NCBI GenBank assembly: GCA_004210915.1 | Contig: SEGS01000004.1 | Span: 40,473 to 104,472, forward strand | Length of the DNA stretch: 64,000 bases | Source: Variovorax sp. | Lineage (GTDB): Bacteria > Pseudomonadota > Gammaproteobacteria > Burkholderiales > Burkholderiaceae_C | Direction of reading: 5' to 3' | In this document: positions 8,676 to 17,228 of the stretch, one piece after another | Layout of the letters: each line of letters opens with the position of its first letter | Numbering within the stretch: the stretch's first letter is position 1 | Position numbers and translations under genes: made by a program | The notes under the pieces: generated by a model | Told to the model about the DNA's origin: nothing | The model's input: the letters and a program-made list of their open reading frames with translations, nothing else | The model's database searches: none

Positions 8676-9317
8676 ATGCGCGATCTGTTCGAAGCCCAGG
8701 AGCCCGCGCTGCTGCCGCTCGCGCCGGGCGCCGCCCTGTTGCGCGGCCTGGCCGCCGATGCCGCCATCGCGCTGCTGGCCGGCGTGCAGCAAGTCACCGC
8801 GCAATCGCCTTGGCGCCATCTGCAGACGCCGGGCGGCTTGCGCATGTCGGTGGGCATGACCAATTGCGGCGCGCTCGGCTGGGTCAGCGATCGCGCCGGC
8901 TACCGCTACGAGGCCCTCGACCCGTTGACCGGTCAGCCCTGGCCCGCGATGCCCGCGTCCTTTGTGGCGCTTGCCCAGACCGCGGCGCAGGCGGCCGGCT
9001 ACGACGGCTTCGCACCCGACGCCTGTCTCATCAACCGCTACGCGCCCGGCACCCGGCTGTCCCTGCACCAGGATCGCGATGAGCGCGATCTGCGCGCGCC
9101 CATCGTTTCCGTCTCGCTGGGATTGCCGGCCGTGTTTCTGTTCGGCGGGCCTCAGCGCGCCGACAAGGCGCTGCGGCTGCCGCTGGTGCATGGCGATGTG
9201 GTGGTGTGGGGCGGGCCTTCGCGGCTGCACCACCATGGCGTGTTGCCCGTGGCCGCAGGCGAGCATCCGTTGACCGGCGCGTGCCGGATCAACCTCACGT
9301 TTCGTTGGGCGGGTTGA
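8676..9317 (+). CDS. alkB: AlkB, 2-oxoglutarate/Fe(II)-dependent alkylated-DNA demethylase
   Basis: 213-residue dioxygenase that removes 1-methyladenine and 3-methylcytosine lesions by oxidation, close in length to the 216-residue E. coli enzyme. Iron ligands are visible as the HxD of LSLHQDRDE and the later His of SRLHHHGVLPV. The 2-oxoglutarate-binding arginines are in CRINLTFR at the C-terminus. The substrate-loop MSVGMTNCGALGWVSD and YRYEALDPLTGQPWP match AlkB. It starts 68 nt after the FKBP gene on the same strand and meets opgD tail to tail. Confidence 0.95.
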   Translation: MRDLFEAQEPALLPLAPGAALLRGLAADAAIALLAGVQQVTAQSPWRHLQTPGGLRMSVGMTNCGALGWVSDRAGYRYEALDPLTGQPWPAMPASFVALAQTAAQAAGYDGFAPDACLINRYAPGTRLSLHQDRDERDLRAPIVSVSLGLPAVFLFGGPQRADKALRLPLVHGDVVVWGGPSRLHHHGVLPVAAGEHPLTGACRINLTFRWAG

Positions 9318-9326
9318 GCGTCGGAC

Positions 9327-10922
9327 TCAACCCGGCTGGTACTGGTAGAGCCAGGTTTCCGTCAGCGTCTGCTCGCCGTTCTTCAGGAAGAGACGCATGT
9401 CGACCGGCTCCGCCCCTTCACTCGTGAAGTCGAACTGCGCGCGCCAGTGGCCCGGCACGCCGTTGGGCACCGCTTCCGCGAAGACGTACGAGAACTTGCC
9501 GCGCGATGCCGTGAGCACGAGCTCGGGCTTGACGCCGAAGGGCAGGGTGGTGAGCGGCGTGCCGATGAACTCGACCATGAACTTGCGCACGCCCGCCGGG
9601 CGCGGCTGACCGGGCTGGCCGCCGCGCCCCAGCCGCGTCGCGACGCAGTGCGCGAGCGGCGACGGGAAGGGTTCACGGTCGGTCCAGTGCAGCCGGTACT
9701 TGAGGTCGTAGCTGCTGCCGGCCTTTGCGGGCGCCTTGGGCACCCAGAAGGCGACGGTGTTGTCGTGGATCTCGTCGTCGGTCGGAATCTCGATGAGTTC
9801 GACCGCGCCTTCGCCCCAGTCGCCCAGCGGCTCGACCCAGAGGCTGGGCCGCTTCTCGTAGAAGACGCCGTCCTGGTAGTTGTCGAACGCGCGGTCGCGT
9901 TGCAGCAGGCCGAAGCCGCGCGGCTTGGTGTCGGCGAAGGACGAGGCGCGCGTCTGCGTCGGGTTGTTCAGCGGGCGCCAGATGCGTTCGCCGGCGCCGT
10001 TCCAGATCGCCAGGCCATCGGAGTCGTGCACCTCGGGCCGCCAGTCAACCGCGGTGGGCTTGATCGTCTCGGAGTACCAGTACATCGAGGTCAGCGGCAC
10101 CAGGCCGAGACGCGCCACATCGCGGCGCAGGTAGATCCGGCTGTCGATGTCCATCACCACCGCCTTGCCGCGCTGCATCACGAACTTGTAGGCGCCGGTC
10201 ACGCTCGGCCCTTCGAGCAGGGCGTACACCGTCATGGACGAACTGCCGTCGGCCGGCGGTTCGAAATAGAAGCGGGTGAACGACGGGAATTCCTCGGGCT
10301 TGTCCGGCACCGCCACGTCGAGCGCGATGCCGCGCGCGGACAGGCCGTACTGGTACAGCTCGCCGATGGCGCGGAAGTACGACGCACCGAGAAAGGCGAC
10401 CCAGTCGTTGTTTTCCCAGGGCAACTTCTTCTGGTCGCCCAGCCGGCTTTCCTGCAGCCGGAAGCCCGCGAAGCCGGCGCCATCGGGCAGCTGGCGCGCC
10501 GGGCTGTCCGCCGGCATCGTGAAGTACTCGGCGTCGTAGAGGATCTCGCGCGCGAAGCCGTCGCCACCCGCGCGTTCGAGCACGTGCATGTGCACCGGCG
10601 TCTGGAAGAAACGGCCCAGGTGGAAGAAGGTGACCGGGAACGGGCCAGGCCCGTCGCGGAACAGCGCGTTGGCGGTGCCGAATTTGATCTTGCCGTGGGC
10701 GTCGTAGTCGATGCGCTCGAGCACCTCGGGCGCGAGCGGCTTCTCGGCGACCCAGGGGCGCCCGGCGAGCGTTTGTGCGCGCGCGATCAGGCGCTCGAAC
10801 GAGAAGGGGGCGGGTTGGCTGAGCTTGAGGCCATTGGCGGCCATTGCTTCGGGCGACAAGCCCAGGGACGCCAGCGCCAACGAGGTGCTGCCAGCGGCAA
10901 GAAAGGAGCGACGATCAAGCAT
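9327..10922 (-). CDS. opgD: OpgD/MdoD, periplasmic glucan biosynthesis protein
   Basis: 531-residue MdoG/MdoD-family protein that shapes osmoregulated periplasmic glucans. The N-terminus has a twin-arginine signal (DRRSFLAAGS, then a hydrophobic stretch ending AMAA), as in OpgD, which is Tat-exported, unlike OpgG. Family segments seen are FSFERLIARAQTLA, RIDYDAHGKIKF, PVTFFHLGRFFQTPVHMHV and the late RPLNNPTQTRASSF. Full length. It converges with alkB with 9 nt between stop codons. The 150-nt upstream gap holds no gene and must contain its promoter. Confidence 0.93.
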   Translation of the reverse strand: MLDRRSFLAAGSTSLALASLGLSPEAMAANGLKLSQPAPFSFERLIARAQTLAGRPWVAEKPLAPEVLERIDYDAHGKIKFGTANALFRDGPGPFPVTFFHLGRFFQTPVHMHVLERAGGDGFAREILYDAEYFTMPADSPARQLPDGAGFAGFRLQESRLGDQKKLPWENNDWVAFLGASYFRAIGELYQYGLSARGIALDVAVPDKPEEFPSFTRFYFEPPADGSSSMTVYALLEGPSVTGAYKFVMQRGKAVVMDIDSRIYLRRDVARLGLVPLTSMYWYSETIKPTAVDWRPEVHDSDGLAIWNGAGERIWRPLNNPTQTRASSFADTKPRGFGLLQRDRAFDNYQDGVFYEKRPSLWVEPLGDWGEGAVELIEIPTDDEIHDNTVAFWVPKAPAKAGSSYDLKYRLHWTDREPFPSPLAHCVATRLGRGGQPGQPRPAGVRKFMVEFIGTPLTTLPFGVKPELVLTASRGKFSYVFAEAVPNGVPGHWRAQFDFTSEGAEPVDMRLFLKNGEQTLTETWLYQYQPG

Positions 10923-11072
10923 GTTCTTCTTGGTGGTTGCGGGACAGGGGAAAAGCGAAACGCTGAGTGCGGAGCGCGACGTCAGCCTGGAGGGCCTCGC
11001 GAGGCTGGCACCGACGAGGCGAAGGCCGTGGCACGCGGGGCGACTGCGGCGGCGGCTGTATCAGGGTTCATC

Positions 11073-11753
11073 CTAGTGCAATTGCGCGGGCGCATTTTGT
11101 GATTGTTGGTAACGGCGGACCAGCACGGCGCCGGCCACGCACAGCGCCAGCCAGGCACTGCCCGATGCCGCGCCCGCGATCACATCACTGGCGAAGTGCA
11201 CGCGCAGCAGCACCCGGCTCGAAGCCACGGTCGCGACGATGAGGATCGACGCCAGCACTGCAGGCCGGTGCCACCGCGGGGGCGCCAGCCGGCAAACCAG
11301 GAAGGCCAGCATGCCGTAGGTGACGAGCGCACCCGAGGTATGCCCGCTCGGAAAACTGTAGCCGCTGGCGCTCATGGCGTCCTCGTAGGCGGGCCTCGCG
11401 CGCCCGAACAGGCCCTTCAAGGCCCGATTGAGCAAGCCATTTCCGCCCACCGCGGCCACCCAGGTCCACATCCACAGGCGTTCTCCGCGCGACCACAGCA
11501 GCACGGCGACCGCGATGCACCACGCGGCCAGCACGAGCGGGTCGGCCAGGTGCGTGAGGGTGCCGGCCACTTGCACCCAGCCGGCCGGCACGTGGGCCGC
11601 GACCGCATCGCTCAGGGCGTGGTCGGCTTGCACCAGCGCGCTGCCGCCACCGCGCTGGCTGGCCGCCACGGCGAAGAGCGCGATGGCGCCGAGCACGATG
11701 GCGCCGGCGCAGATCGCCACCGCGGCGGTCGCGGACATCGTTGGCCGATTCAT
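11073..11753 (-). CDS. PAP2-family membrane phosphatase
   Basis: 226-residue integral membrane phosphatase of the PAP2 superfamily, acting on lipid phosphates such as phosphatidate or undecaprenyl pyrophosphate. The three-part catalytic signature is complete: KGLFGRARP, then FPSGHT, then SRVLLRVHFASD (catalytic His in the second and third parts). Several hydrophobic segments surround these. The ATG at 11753 overlaps the stop of the metallophosphoesterase gene by 4 nt (ATGA), which decides the start. It is the third gene of a coupled lipid-phosphate cassette. Confidence 0.88.
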   Translation of the reverse strand: MNRPTMSATAAVAICAGAIVLGAIALFAVAASQRGGGSALVQADHALSDAVAAHVPAGWVQVAGTLTHLADPLVLAAWCIAVAVLLWSRGERLWMWTWVAAVGGNGLLNRALKGLFGRARPAYEDAMSASGYSFPSGHTSGALVTYGMLAFLVCRLAPPRWHRPAVLASILIVATVASSRVLLRVHFASDVIAGAASGSAWLALCVAGAVLVRRYQQSQNAPAQLH

Positions 11754-12592
11754 GCGCGTGCAGGTGCGCGCGCTGCTTCGGCCGAGAGCGCCAACGTGTG
11801 GATTTCGGCGCACTCGAACTCGCCCGAACTTCGAGCGAAATCCCAGCGTTCGACGGTGCATTGCCGCCCTTGTGACGGCGCATCACGGCGAATCAGGTTG
11901 ACCGAATTCGCCTGGCCGGCCCGCACGCGTGACGACAGCGCCGTGCCGGCCTGCACGCACCACAGCGCGCGCGGCAAGGTGCCATCGACGCTTTGCAGCG
12001 GCAACACGAAGGGCAGGTGGATGTGACCGCCAAGCACCAGGTCCGCGCCGGCTTCGGCCCAGCGACGCACCGCGGCCTCGCGGCCGCGCAAAAGGTCGTG
12101 TGCGTCTTTCTCACGCGTCACGGCCACGGGCTGATGGACGACGACGATGCGCAGCTTCGACGCGTCACCGGCCGAGCGTTGCAGCTGCTGCGCCACCTGC
12201 TCGATCTGCTCGGCCGACACTTCACCATCGGTGTGGCGGTACCAGCGCGTGGTGTTCACGCCGATCACGGCCCAGCCCGCGGTTTCGATCGTCGGCTCCA
12301 GCGCATCGCCGAAGGCCGCGCGGTGGCGGGCATACGGCGCGAAAAGGCGCATCCAGAACGCGTAAAGCGGTACGTCGTGGTTGCCGGGAATCACCAACCG
12401 GTGCGGGATCGCCAGACGATCGACGAAACGCCGCGCGGCATTGAACTGCGCGCGCGTGGCGCGTTGCGTGATGTCGCCCGAGAGCACCAGCAATTCGGGC
12501 CGCTGGGCCTCGACGAAACGGGCGAGGGCCTCGACCACCGGCGGCTGTTCGGTGCCGAAATGCGGATCGGATATCTGCAGCAATCCGCTCAT
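11750..12592 (-). CDS. Metallophosphoesterase (calcineurin-like)
   Basis: 280-residue hydrolase with a full set of calcineurin-like metal ligands: SDPHFG, LSGDIT, PGNHD, VVHQPV and GGHIHLP. This is the pattern of class III phosphodiesterases (CpdA-type) and related phosphomonoesterases. The substrate is not evident; cyclic nucleotides or a lipid-linked phosphate are both possible. Start and stop overlap the neighbours by 4 nt each, so it should be made in step with the diacylglycerol-kinase-like and PAP2 proteins. The start at 12592 puts the first metal motif near residue 9, as expected. Confidence 0.85.
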   Translation of the reverse strand: MSGLLQISDPHFGTEQPPVVEALARFVEAQRPELLVLSGDITQRATRAQFNAARRFVDRLAIPHRLVIPGNHDVPLYAFWMRLFAPYARHRAAFGDALEPTIETAGWAVIGVNTTRWYRHTDGEVSAEQIEQVAQQLQRSAGDASKLRIVVVHQPVAVTREKDAHDLLRGREAAVRRWAEAGADLVLGGHIHLPFVLPLQSVDGTLPRALWCVQAGTALSSRVRAGQANSVNLIRRDAPSQGRQCTVERWDFARSSGEFECAEIHTLALSAEAARAPARA

Positions 12593-13557
12593 CGGCGCGC
12601 TTCCTCCGCAACCGCCGATCCCGGCGGTGGTTTGAGCAGCCAGAGCGGTTCGGGCGCCACGCGAAAGGTCAAGGGCATCTGCATCCACTGGATCTCGCCA
12701 TCGGCCGCCACCTTAACCCGGCGGTCCGGGCGGCCACGCGCCGGCTTCACGGTGATGGACTTGAAGGTGATGCTCAGGATGTTGGCCGCTTCGCCGAGGC
12801 GTCCGAAGGCGCCGCGCACCATCAGCCAGAGCATGGCGCGCGCGCGGATCGGTTTCAGCGCGATGGCCGCCAGTTCGCCTTCTTCCACCGCCTCCGCCTG
12901 CGGCATGCCGATCTGCTCGAGCTGGAGCGCGTTGTTGCCCACGAAGAGCGTGGGTGTGCGGATATTGCGTTCTTCGCCGCGCCAGCCGATGCGCAGATCC
13001 CAGTGCTTGTCGCCGCGCGCGATGGTCTTGAGCGCCGCGGCCACTGCCACCCAGCGGCTGCGGCCGTACTGCGCCTTGAAGCCCTCGCGGTCTTCCAGCA
13101 GCTTGGCATACAGGCCGAGGCTCGCGTTGACCAGGAACACCCGCTCGTTCACCAGGCCGACTTGGACCGCTTGCGGTTGCGCGTTCAGCAGCACATCGAG
13201 TGCTTCGGCCGTGTCCGAAGGGATGCCATGCGTACGGCTGAAATAGTTGAAGGTGCCTTGCGGCAGCACGCCGAAGACACAGCCACTGCCCAGCGCCGCT
13301 TGGGCCACCGCGTTGATGGTGCCGTCGCCGCCGGCCGCCACCAGTGCACCTTGCGCGGCCTGCGCGCCTGCGAGCGCTTCGCGCACGCGCTTGCCGATCT
13401 GCGAGGGGTCATCGGCGACGAACAGGTGGTGCTCGCGGCCCGCTGCAGCGCAACCCTCGGCGATGACGCGGCGCGCCTCTTCGGCATTGCCTTTGCCGGA
13501 GCCGAGATTGAAGACGATGAAAAGCGGGGGCGTGGAAGGGTGCGGCGTGGGGGTCAT
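12589..13557 (-). CDS. Diacylglycerol kinase catalytic-domain lipid kinase (YegS/DgkB-like)
   Basis: 322-residue soluble lipid kinase of the DAGK_cat family. The nucleotide-binding segment is near the start (FIVFNLGSGKGN) and the GGDGT catalytic motif follows (VAAGGDGTINAVAQAALG, then FNYFSRTHGIP). The C-terminal half has the family's second beta-domain. It phosphorylates a lipid such as diacylglycerol or phosphatidylglycerol; the actual substrate is unknown. Start at ATG 13557; the frame stays open upstream but overlaps the divergently placed PAS-LuxR gene's tail without similarity. It is the first gene of the three-gene coupled cassette. Confidence 0.87.
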   Translation of the reverse strand: MTPTPHPSTPPLFIVFNLGSGKGNAEEARRVIAEGCAAAGREHHLFVADDPSQIGKRVREALAGAQAAQGALVAAGGDGTINAVAQAALGSGCVFGVLPQGTFNYFSRTHGIPSDTAEALDVLLNAQPQAVQVGLVNERVFLVNASLGLYAKLLEDREGFKAQYGRSRWVAVAAALKTIARGDKHWDLRIGWRGEERNIRTPTLFVGNNALQLEQIGMPQAEAVEEGELAAIALKPIRARAMLWLMVRGAFGRLGEAANILSITFKSITVKPARGRPDRRVKVAADGEIQWMQMPLTFRVAPEPLWLLKPPPGSAVAEEARR

Positions 13558-13661
13558 GTCGGTGCGTGACCGGAGTCGACGCGTGCACAAAGCGACGACG
13601 TTAACGGCGCGGGCCAGTCGAGCGCTATCGGCCACGCCCGGAAAGCCGTGTAGTCGCCAGG

Positions 13662-14240
13662 CTATCCGGCCATCATCTTCTGCACGAGCTCGGCGGTGGT
13701 CGACGCGGTGTACTTGCGCATCAGGCGGGCGCGGTGCAATTCGACCGTTCGATGGCTGATGTCGAGCGCGCGCCCGATCTGCTTGGAGGTCAGCCCCTGC
13801 ATCACGTGGGCCGCCACCTCGCGCTCGCGCGGCGTGAGCTCGGCGGTAACCGAGCGGCGTGAGCCCAGGTCCTCGAAGGTCCAGATGCCGGCCTCGTGCG
13901 GCGCCGCGCGGTTCAGCGCGCGTCCGGTGACATGGCACCAGAAGGTCTCGCCACGCAAAGGGCCGTCGAGCCGCTTCATCATGCGGTTGTCGGCATAGCG
14001 CCCGCTGGTGTTGAGAATCGGCTCCATGCGCTTGCCGATGCGCTCGAACTCCGCCACGCTCGGATACAGCAGGCGGAACGACTGCCCGACCAAGACCTCG
14101 CGCGCGGCGCCGAACATCTCGCACAGCCGCACATTGCAATCAACCATGGTGCGGTGGCGCGACAGCACCATGCCCACGGGTGCATGCTCGAAGGCAAGGC
14201 GGTAGTCGATTGCCTCGGCGGGTGTCTGGGGTGTCTCCAT
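13662..14240 (-). CDS. PAS-domain LuxR-type transcriptional regulator
   Basis: 192-residue regulator with an N-terminal PAS domain (about residues 12-125) and a LuxR/NarL helix-turn-helix (about 134-190: LTPREREVAAHVMQGLTSKQ, then a recognition helix SHRTVELHRARL). There is no receiver domain, so it likely senses a small ligand or cofactor through PAS. It is divergent from the CoA-transferase genes, with 65 nt between start codons. That gap holds a near-ideal 24-bp palindrome 8 nt upstream of this ATG, which suggests autoregulation and control of the transferase. The ligand is unknown. Confidence 0.85.
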   Translation of the reverse strand: METPQTPAEAIDYRLAFEHAPVGMVLSRHRTMVDCNVRLCEMFGAAREVLVGQSFRLLYPSVAEFERIGKRMEPILNTSGRYADNRMMKRLDGPLRGETFWCHVTGRALNRAAPHEAGIWTFEDLGSRRSVTAELTPREREVAAHVMQGLTSKQIGRALDISHRTVELHRARLMRKYTASTTAELVQKMMAG

Positions 14241-14247
14241 TACGGAT

Positions 14248-14271
14248 TACTACGTACAGGGGTACGTAGTA
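14248..14271. promoter_or_regulatory. Palindromic operator candidate for the PAS-LuxR regulator
   Basis: Perfect 10-bp arms TACTACGTAC (14248-14257) and GTACGTAGTA (14262-14271) flank the 4-nt spacer AGGG. The site starts 7 nt from the regulator's ATG and ends 34 nt before the scoA ATG, in the divergent promoter region. Its dyad symmetry and position are what a dimeric LuxR-type regulator would need. That the adjacent regulator binds it is inference. Confidence 0.7.
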
Positions 14272-14305
14272 TCGTGCGAGGCTCTCATTCACCCAGCGAG
14301 GAATC

Positions 14306-15121
14306 ATGGCGAACAAGATCTACCCCTCCGCGGACGCGGCGCTCAAGGGCGTCGTGGCCGACGGCCAGACGCTCGCGGTCGGCGGCTTCGGCCTCTGCGG
14401 CATTCCCGAGGCGCTGATCGATGCGCTGCACGATTCGGGCGTGACCAATCTCACCTGCATCTCGAACAACGCAGGCGTCGATGGCTTCGGCCTCGGCAAG
14501 CTCCTTGGCACGCGCCAGATCAAGAAGATGGTTGCGAGCTACGTGGGCGAGAACAAGGAGTTCGAGCGTCAATATCTGGCCGGCGAACTCGAGCTCGAAT
14601 TCACACCACAGGGCACGCTGGCCGAAAAGCTGCGCGCCGGTGGCGCCGGCATTCCGGCCTTCTTCACCAAGACCGGGGTCGGCACGCAAGTCGCCGAAGG
14701 CAAGGAACTGCGCGAGTTCGATGGCGAGACCTACGTGATGGAGCGCTCGCTGGTGCCCGACGTGGCGCTGGTCAAGGCCGACGTGGCCGACAAGTCGGGC
14801 AACCTGCGCTTTCGCCTGACGGCACGCAACTTCAACCCGGCTGCTGCGATGGCCGGCAAGGTCTGCATCGTCGAAGTCGAGAAGATCGTCGAAGTGGGCG
14901 AACTCGCGCCCGACGACATCCACCTCCCGGGCATCTACGTGCACCGCATCGTGCTCAACGCCACGCCCGAAAAGCGCATCGAGAAGCGCACGGTGACGGC
15001 CGCGGCACCGGTCGACGTGGCCGCGGCCAAGGTCGAGGCGCAAGCCGTGATCGCGCAGGCTGCTGCCATCGATGAAATTCCCGTACCGACCGTGCCTGCC
15101 GGCAAGAAAGAAGGAGTCTGA
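14306..15121 (+). CDS. scoA: 3-oxoacid CoA-transferase, subunit A
   Basis: 271-residue alpha subunit of a succinyl-CoA:3-oxoacid (or 3-oxoadipate) CoA-transferase. CoA-transferase family I features are the [16 protein letters not shown] segment, the [11 protein letters not shown] motif and [11 protein letters not shown]. Family members are usually about 230-235 residues; this one has an extra C-terminal tail of roughly 40 residues rich in Ala, Val, Glu and Pro after the RIVLN segment. The stop is one base from the start of subunit B, so the two are coupled. Acetoacetate versus 3-oxoadipate cannot be decided, so pcaI is an alternative name. Confidence 0.88.
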   Translation: MANKIYPSADAALKGVVADGQTLAVGGFGLCGIPEALIDALHDSGVTNLTCISNNAGVDGFGLGKLLGTRQIKKMVASYVGENKEFERQYLAGELELEFTPQGTLAEKLRAGGAGIPAFFTKTGVGTQVAEGKELREFDGETYVMERSLVPDVALVKADVADKSGNLRFRLTARNFNPAAAMAGKVCIVEVEKIVEVGELAPDDIHLPGIYVHRIVLNATPEKRIEKRTVTAAAPVDVAAAKVEAQAVIAQAAAIDEIPVPTVPAGKKEGV

Positions 15122-15122
15122 G

Positions 15123-15761
15123 ATGCCCTGGACCCAGGATCAAATGGCCGCGCGCGCGGCGGACGAACTCGAAGACGGTTTCTATGTGAACCTCGGCATC
15201 GGCATCCCGACGCTGGTGGCCAACTTCGTTGGCGAGAAGGAAGTCTGGCTGCAGAGCGAGAACGGCATGCTCGGCATCGGCCCGTTCCCGACCGAAGACC
15301 AGGTCGACGCCGACCTGATCAACGCCGGCAAGCAGACCGTGACCACGCTGCCCGGCAGCGCGATCTTCGGCAGCCACGACAGCTTCGCGATGATCCGCGG
15401 CGGCAAGATCAACCTCTCGATCCTTGGCGCGATGCAGGTCAGCGCGAAGGGCGACCTCGCCAACTGGATGATCCCCGGCAAGATGGTCAAGGGCATGGGC
15501 GGCGCGATGGACCTGGTGGCGGGCGTCAAGCGCGTGATCATCCTCATGGAACACGTCGCGAAGAAGAAGGACGGCACCGAAGACCTGAAGATCCTCGAGG
15601 CCTGCACGCTGCCGCTGACGGGCGTGGGCGTGGTCGACCGGATCATCACCGACCTGGCCGTGATGGACGTGACGCCCGAGGGCCTCAAGGTCGTTGAACT
15701 GGCCCCGGGCGTGAGCTTCGATGCACTGCAAGCCAAAACCGGCGCGAAGCTGATCGCGTAA
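15123..15761 (+). CDS. scoB: 3-oxoacid CoA-transferase, subunit B
   Basis: 212-residue beta subunit. The catalytic glutamate is Glu46 in the SENG motif ([14 protein letters not shown]), which forms the glutamyl-CoA thioester. [14 protein letters not shown] and [19 protein letters not shown] are also family signatures. I start at ATG 15123, just after the subunit A stop, with AAGGAG inside the end of scoA; an upstream in-frame ATG lies within scoA and adds no family sequence. With ScoA it transfers CoA from succinyl-CoA to a 3-oxoacid. PcaJ is the alternative name. Confidence 0.9.
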   Translation: MPWTQDQMAARAADELEDGFYVNLGIGIPTLVANFVGEKEVWLQSENGMLGIGPFPTEDQVDADLINAGKQTVTTLPGSAIFGSHDSFAMIRGGKINLSILGAMQVSAKGDLANWMIPGKMVKGMGGAMDLVAGVKRVIILMEHVAKKKDGTEDLKILEACTLPLTGVGVVDRIITDLAVMDVTPEGLKVVELAPGVSFDALQAKTGAKLIA

Positions 15762-15799
15762 TGCGGTGAGGCCCCGACGCCGCATCGATCGGCGCGGCG

Positions 15800-15818
15800 G
15801 CGCCCGGCCGGCGGGCGC
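15800..15818. terminator. GC-rich hairpin after scoB
   Basis: Arms GCGCCCG (15800-15806) and CGGGCGC (15812-15818) with a 5-nt loop lie 38 nt downstream of the scoB stop. No T-run follows, so if it terminates transcription it may need Rho or act as a 3' end stabiliser. Confidence 0.35.
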
Positions 15819-15917
15819 TCTGCGATAGGGGCCGGATGGCGTCGATGGCAGCACACCGAAAGATGTGAATTGGCGCCCGTTTGCGGATTATTCCTCGTCT
15901 GTGCTCTGAGGTACGCA

Positions 15918-15936
15918 TGTAAACTTTAGGTTTACA
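15918..15936. promoter_or_regulatory. Inverted repeat TGTAAAC-N5-GTTTACA
   Basis: A 7-bp perfect inverted repeat (15918-15924 and 15930-15936) in an AT-rich patch 36 nt before the start of the small membrane protein. The A-rich core with AAAC...GTTT resembles operators of TetR-type fatty-acid regulators such as PsrA, though the spacing differs. It stands out against the high-GC surroundings. Which regulator uses it is unknown. Confidence 0.45.
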
Positions 15937-15972
15937 GGTTTCCACAGACACTTTGAACAGGGAGGCGACCGA

Positions 15973-16320
15973 TTGGATACGTTGATTTCGAGCTGGATTC
16001 TGGCCTGCGTGGTGCTGACGGCGGTGGCTGTCGGCGTCGCGATGTACCTGCGCCGCCGGCGACCGGTTCAACCCTTTCGTCCGCTGCGCGAAACTGCGAC
16101 GGTCGCGCTGGTACGCCGACGCCGCGAGTTGACCTCGCAGTTGCGCGAGCTGGCGGGTGATGAAAGTGCCGATCTCGTCAAGGGCGAAGCCCGTCGACGC
16201 AAGGGCAGCACCCTGGACATCGACGTGCTCGAAGCCGCCGTCGCACGCGCCGAGCGCAATTCGGCATTGGCCGAGCTGCCCCCCACGGATGCAGCCCCGC
16301 TGGCCGGGAGCGCCCGCTAG
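15973..16320 (+). CDS. Small single-span membrane protein of unknown function
   Basis: 115-residue protein of no family I recognise. It begins at a TTG codon with GGAGG seven bases upstream, which decides the start. One membrane helix spans about residues 6-25 (SSWILACVVLTAVAVGVAMY), followed at once by arginines, so the C-terminal 90 residues are predicted cytoplasmic. That part is charged and helical (ELTSQLRELAGDESADLVKG) and may form a coiled coil. It meets the LysR gene tail to tail. A TGTAAAC inverted repeat lies in front of it. Confidence 0.65.
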   Translation: MDTLISSWILACVVLTAVAVGVAMYLRRRRPVQPFRPLRETATVALVRRRRELTSQLRELAGDESADLVKGEARRRKGSTLDIDVLEAAVARAERNSALAELPPTDAAPLAGSAR

Positions 16321-16323
16321 CCG

Positions 16324-17226
16324 CTAGCGCAAGTTCGGCAGCAGCACTGCCTGCTGGGCCGAAGCGGTGTCTTTCAGGAAGGTCCAGACCGCCTGCATGC
16401 GCGCCAGATGCTTGGTCTCCGCCGGCATCGACATCCAGAAAGTCCGCGTGAGTTGGGTCTGCGGCTGCTCCGGCAGCACGCGCAGCAAGGTCTTGTCACG
16501 CTCCGCAACGAAAGCAGGCAGCACGGCGATGCCCGCACCTGCCGCCGTGGCCTCGTACTGGGCCAACACGCTGGTGCTGCGCAGCGCAAAGGCGTCGGGC
16601 TTGTGCAACTCGTCGAGGTACTGCAACTCCTTGCTGAACAGCAGGTCGTCGACATAGCTGATGAAGGTGTGGCCGCGAAGGTCCTCCCGTGTCCGGATTG
16701 GTGCGTGTCGGGCGAGGTAACGCTTCGACGCATAGAGCCGCAACGTGTAGTCGGTGAGCTTGCTGACCACCACAGCCCCGCGCGCCGGCCGCTCGAGCGA
16801 AATCACGATGTCCGCCTCGCGGCGTGACAGGTGCACCAGCCGCGGCAGCGCCAGGAGGTCGATCATCAGGCGCGGGTGCTGGCCGGCAAAGAGGGCCAGC
16901 CGCGGCGCCAGCACGACGGTACCGAAGCCCTCGGTCGCGCCGATGCGCACCAGGCCCGACAGCCCTTGCTCCGACGCCGGCGCCGTGCTCTCGACGGCCA
17001 GGAACGCGGCCTCCATCGCCTCCACCTGCGGTTGCAGCCGGCGGCCGGCCTCGGTCAGCCGGTGCCCATCGGCCTCGCGCGAAAACAGCGGGGTGCCGAC
17101 CTGCTTTTCGAGGGCCTGAATGCGCCGCGCCACTGTGGTGTGATCGACCGCCAGCCGGCGCGCTGCGCTCTGCAGCGTGCCCGAGCGCGCAAGCTCCAGA
17201 AAGTAGCGCAGGTTGTCCCAGTCCAT
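16324..17226 (-). CDS. LysR-type regulator divergent from the valine-degradation operon
   Basis: 300-residue LysR regulator with the winged helix-turn-helix at residues 1-60 ([20 protein letters not shown], recognition helix [16 protein letters not shown]). I start at ATG 17226, giving MDWDNLRYF; a TTG three codons upstream is also possible. It faces mmsA across 124 nt that carry paired TTTGCA-N4-TGCA sites, so it probably controls that operon and itself. In Pseudomonas the mms operon is controlled by the AraC-type MmsR, so a LysR protein in this position is a different arrangement. The inducer is likely a valine-pathway intermediate, by inference. Confidence 0.82.
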   Translation of the reverse strand: MDWDNLRYFLELARSGTLQSAARRLAVDHTTVARRIQALEKQVGTPLFSREADGHRLTEAGRRLQPQVEAMEAAFLAVESTAPASEQGLSGLVRIGATEGFGTVVLAPRLALFAGQHPRLMIDLLALPRLVHLSRREADIVISLERPARGAVVVSKLTDYTLRLYASKRYLARHAPIRTREDLRGHTFISYVDDLLFSKELQYLDELHKPDAFALRSTSVLAQYEATAAGAGIAVLPAFVAERDKTLLRVLPEQPQTQLTRTFWMSMPAETKHLARMQAVWTFLKDTASAQQAVLLPNLR

Positions 17227-17228
17227 GG

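Noticed and set aside
9447..11102. Open frame on the plus strand opposite opgD
   Set aside because: Shadow of opgD with no signature; opgD itself is full length with a Tat signal.
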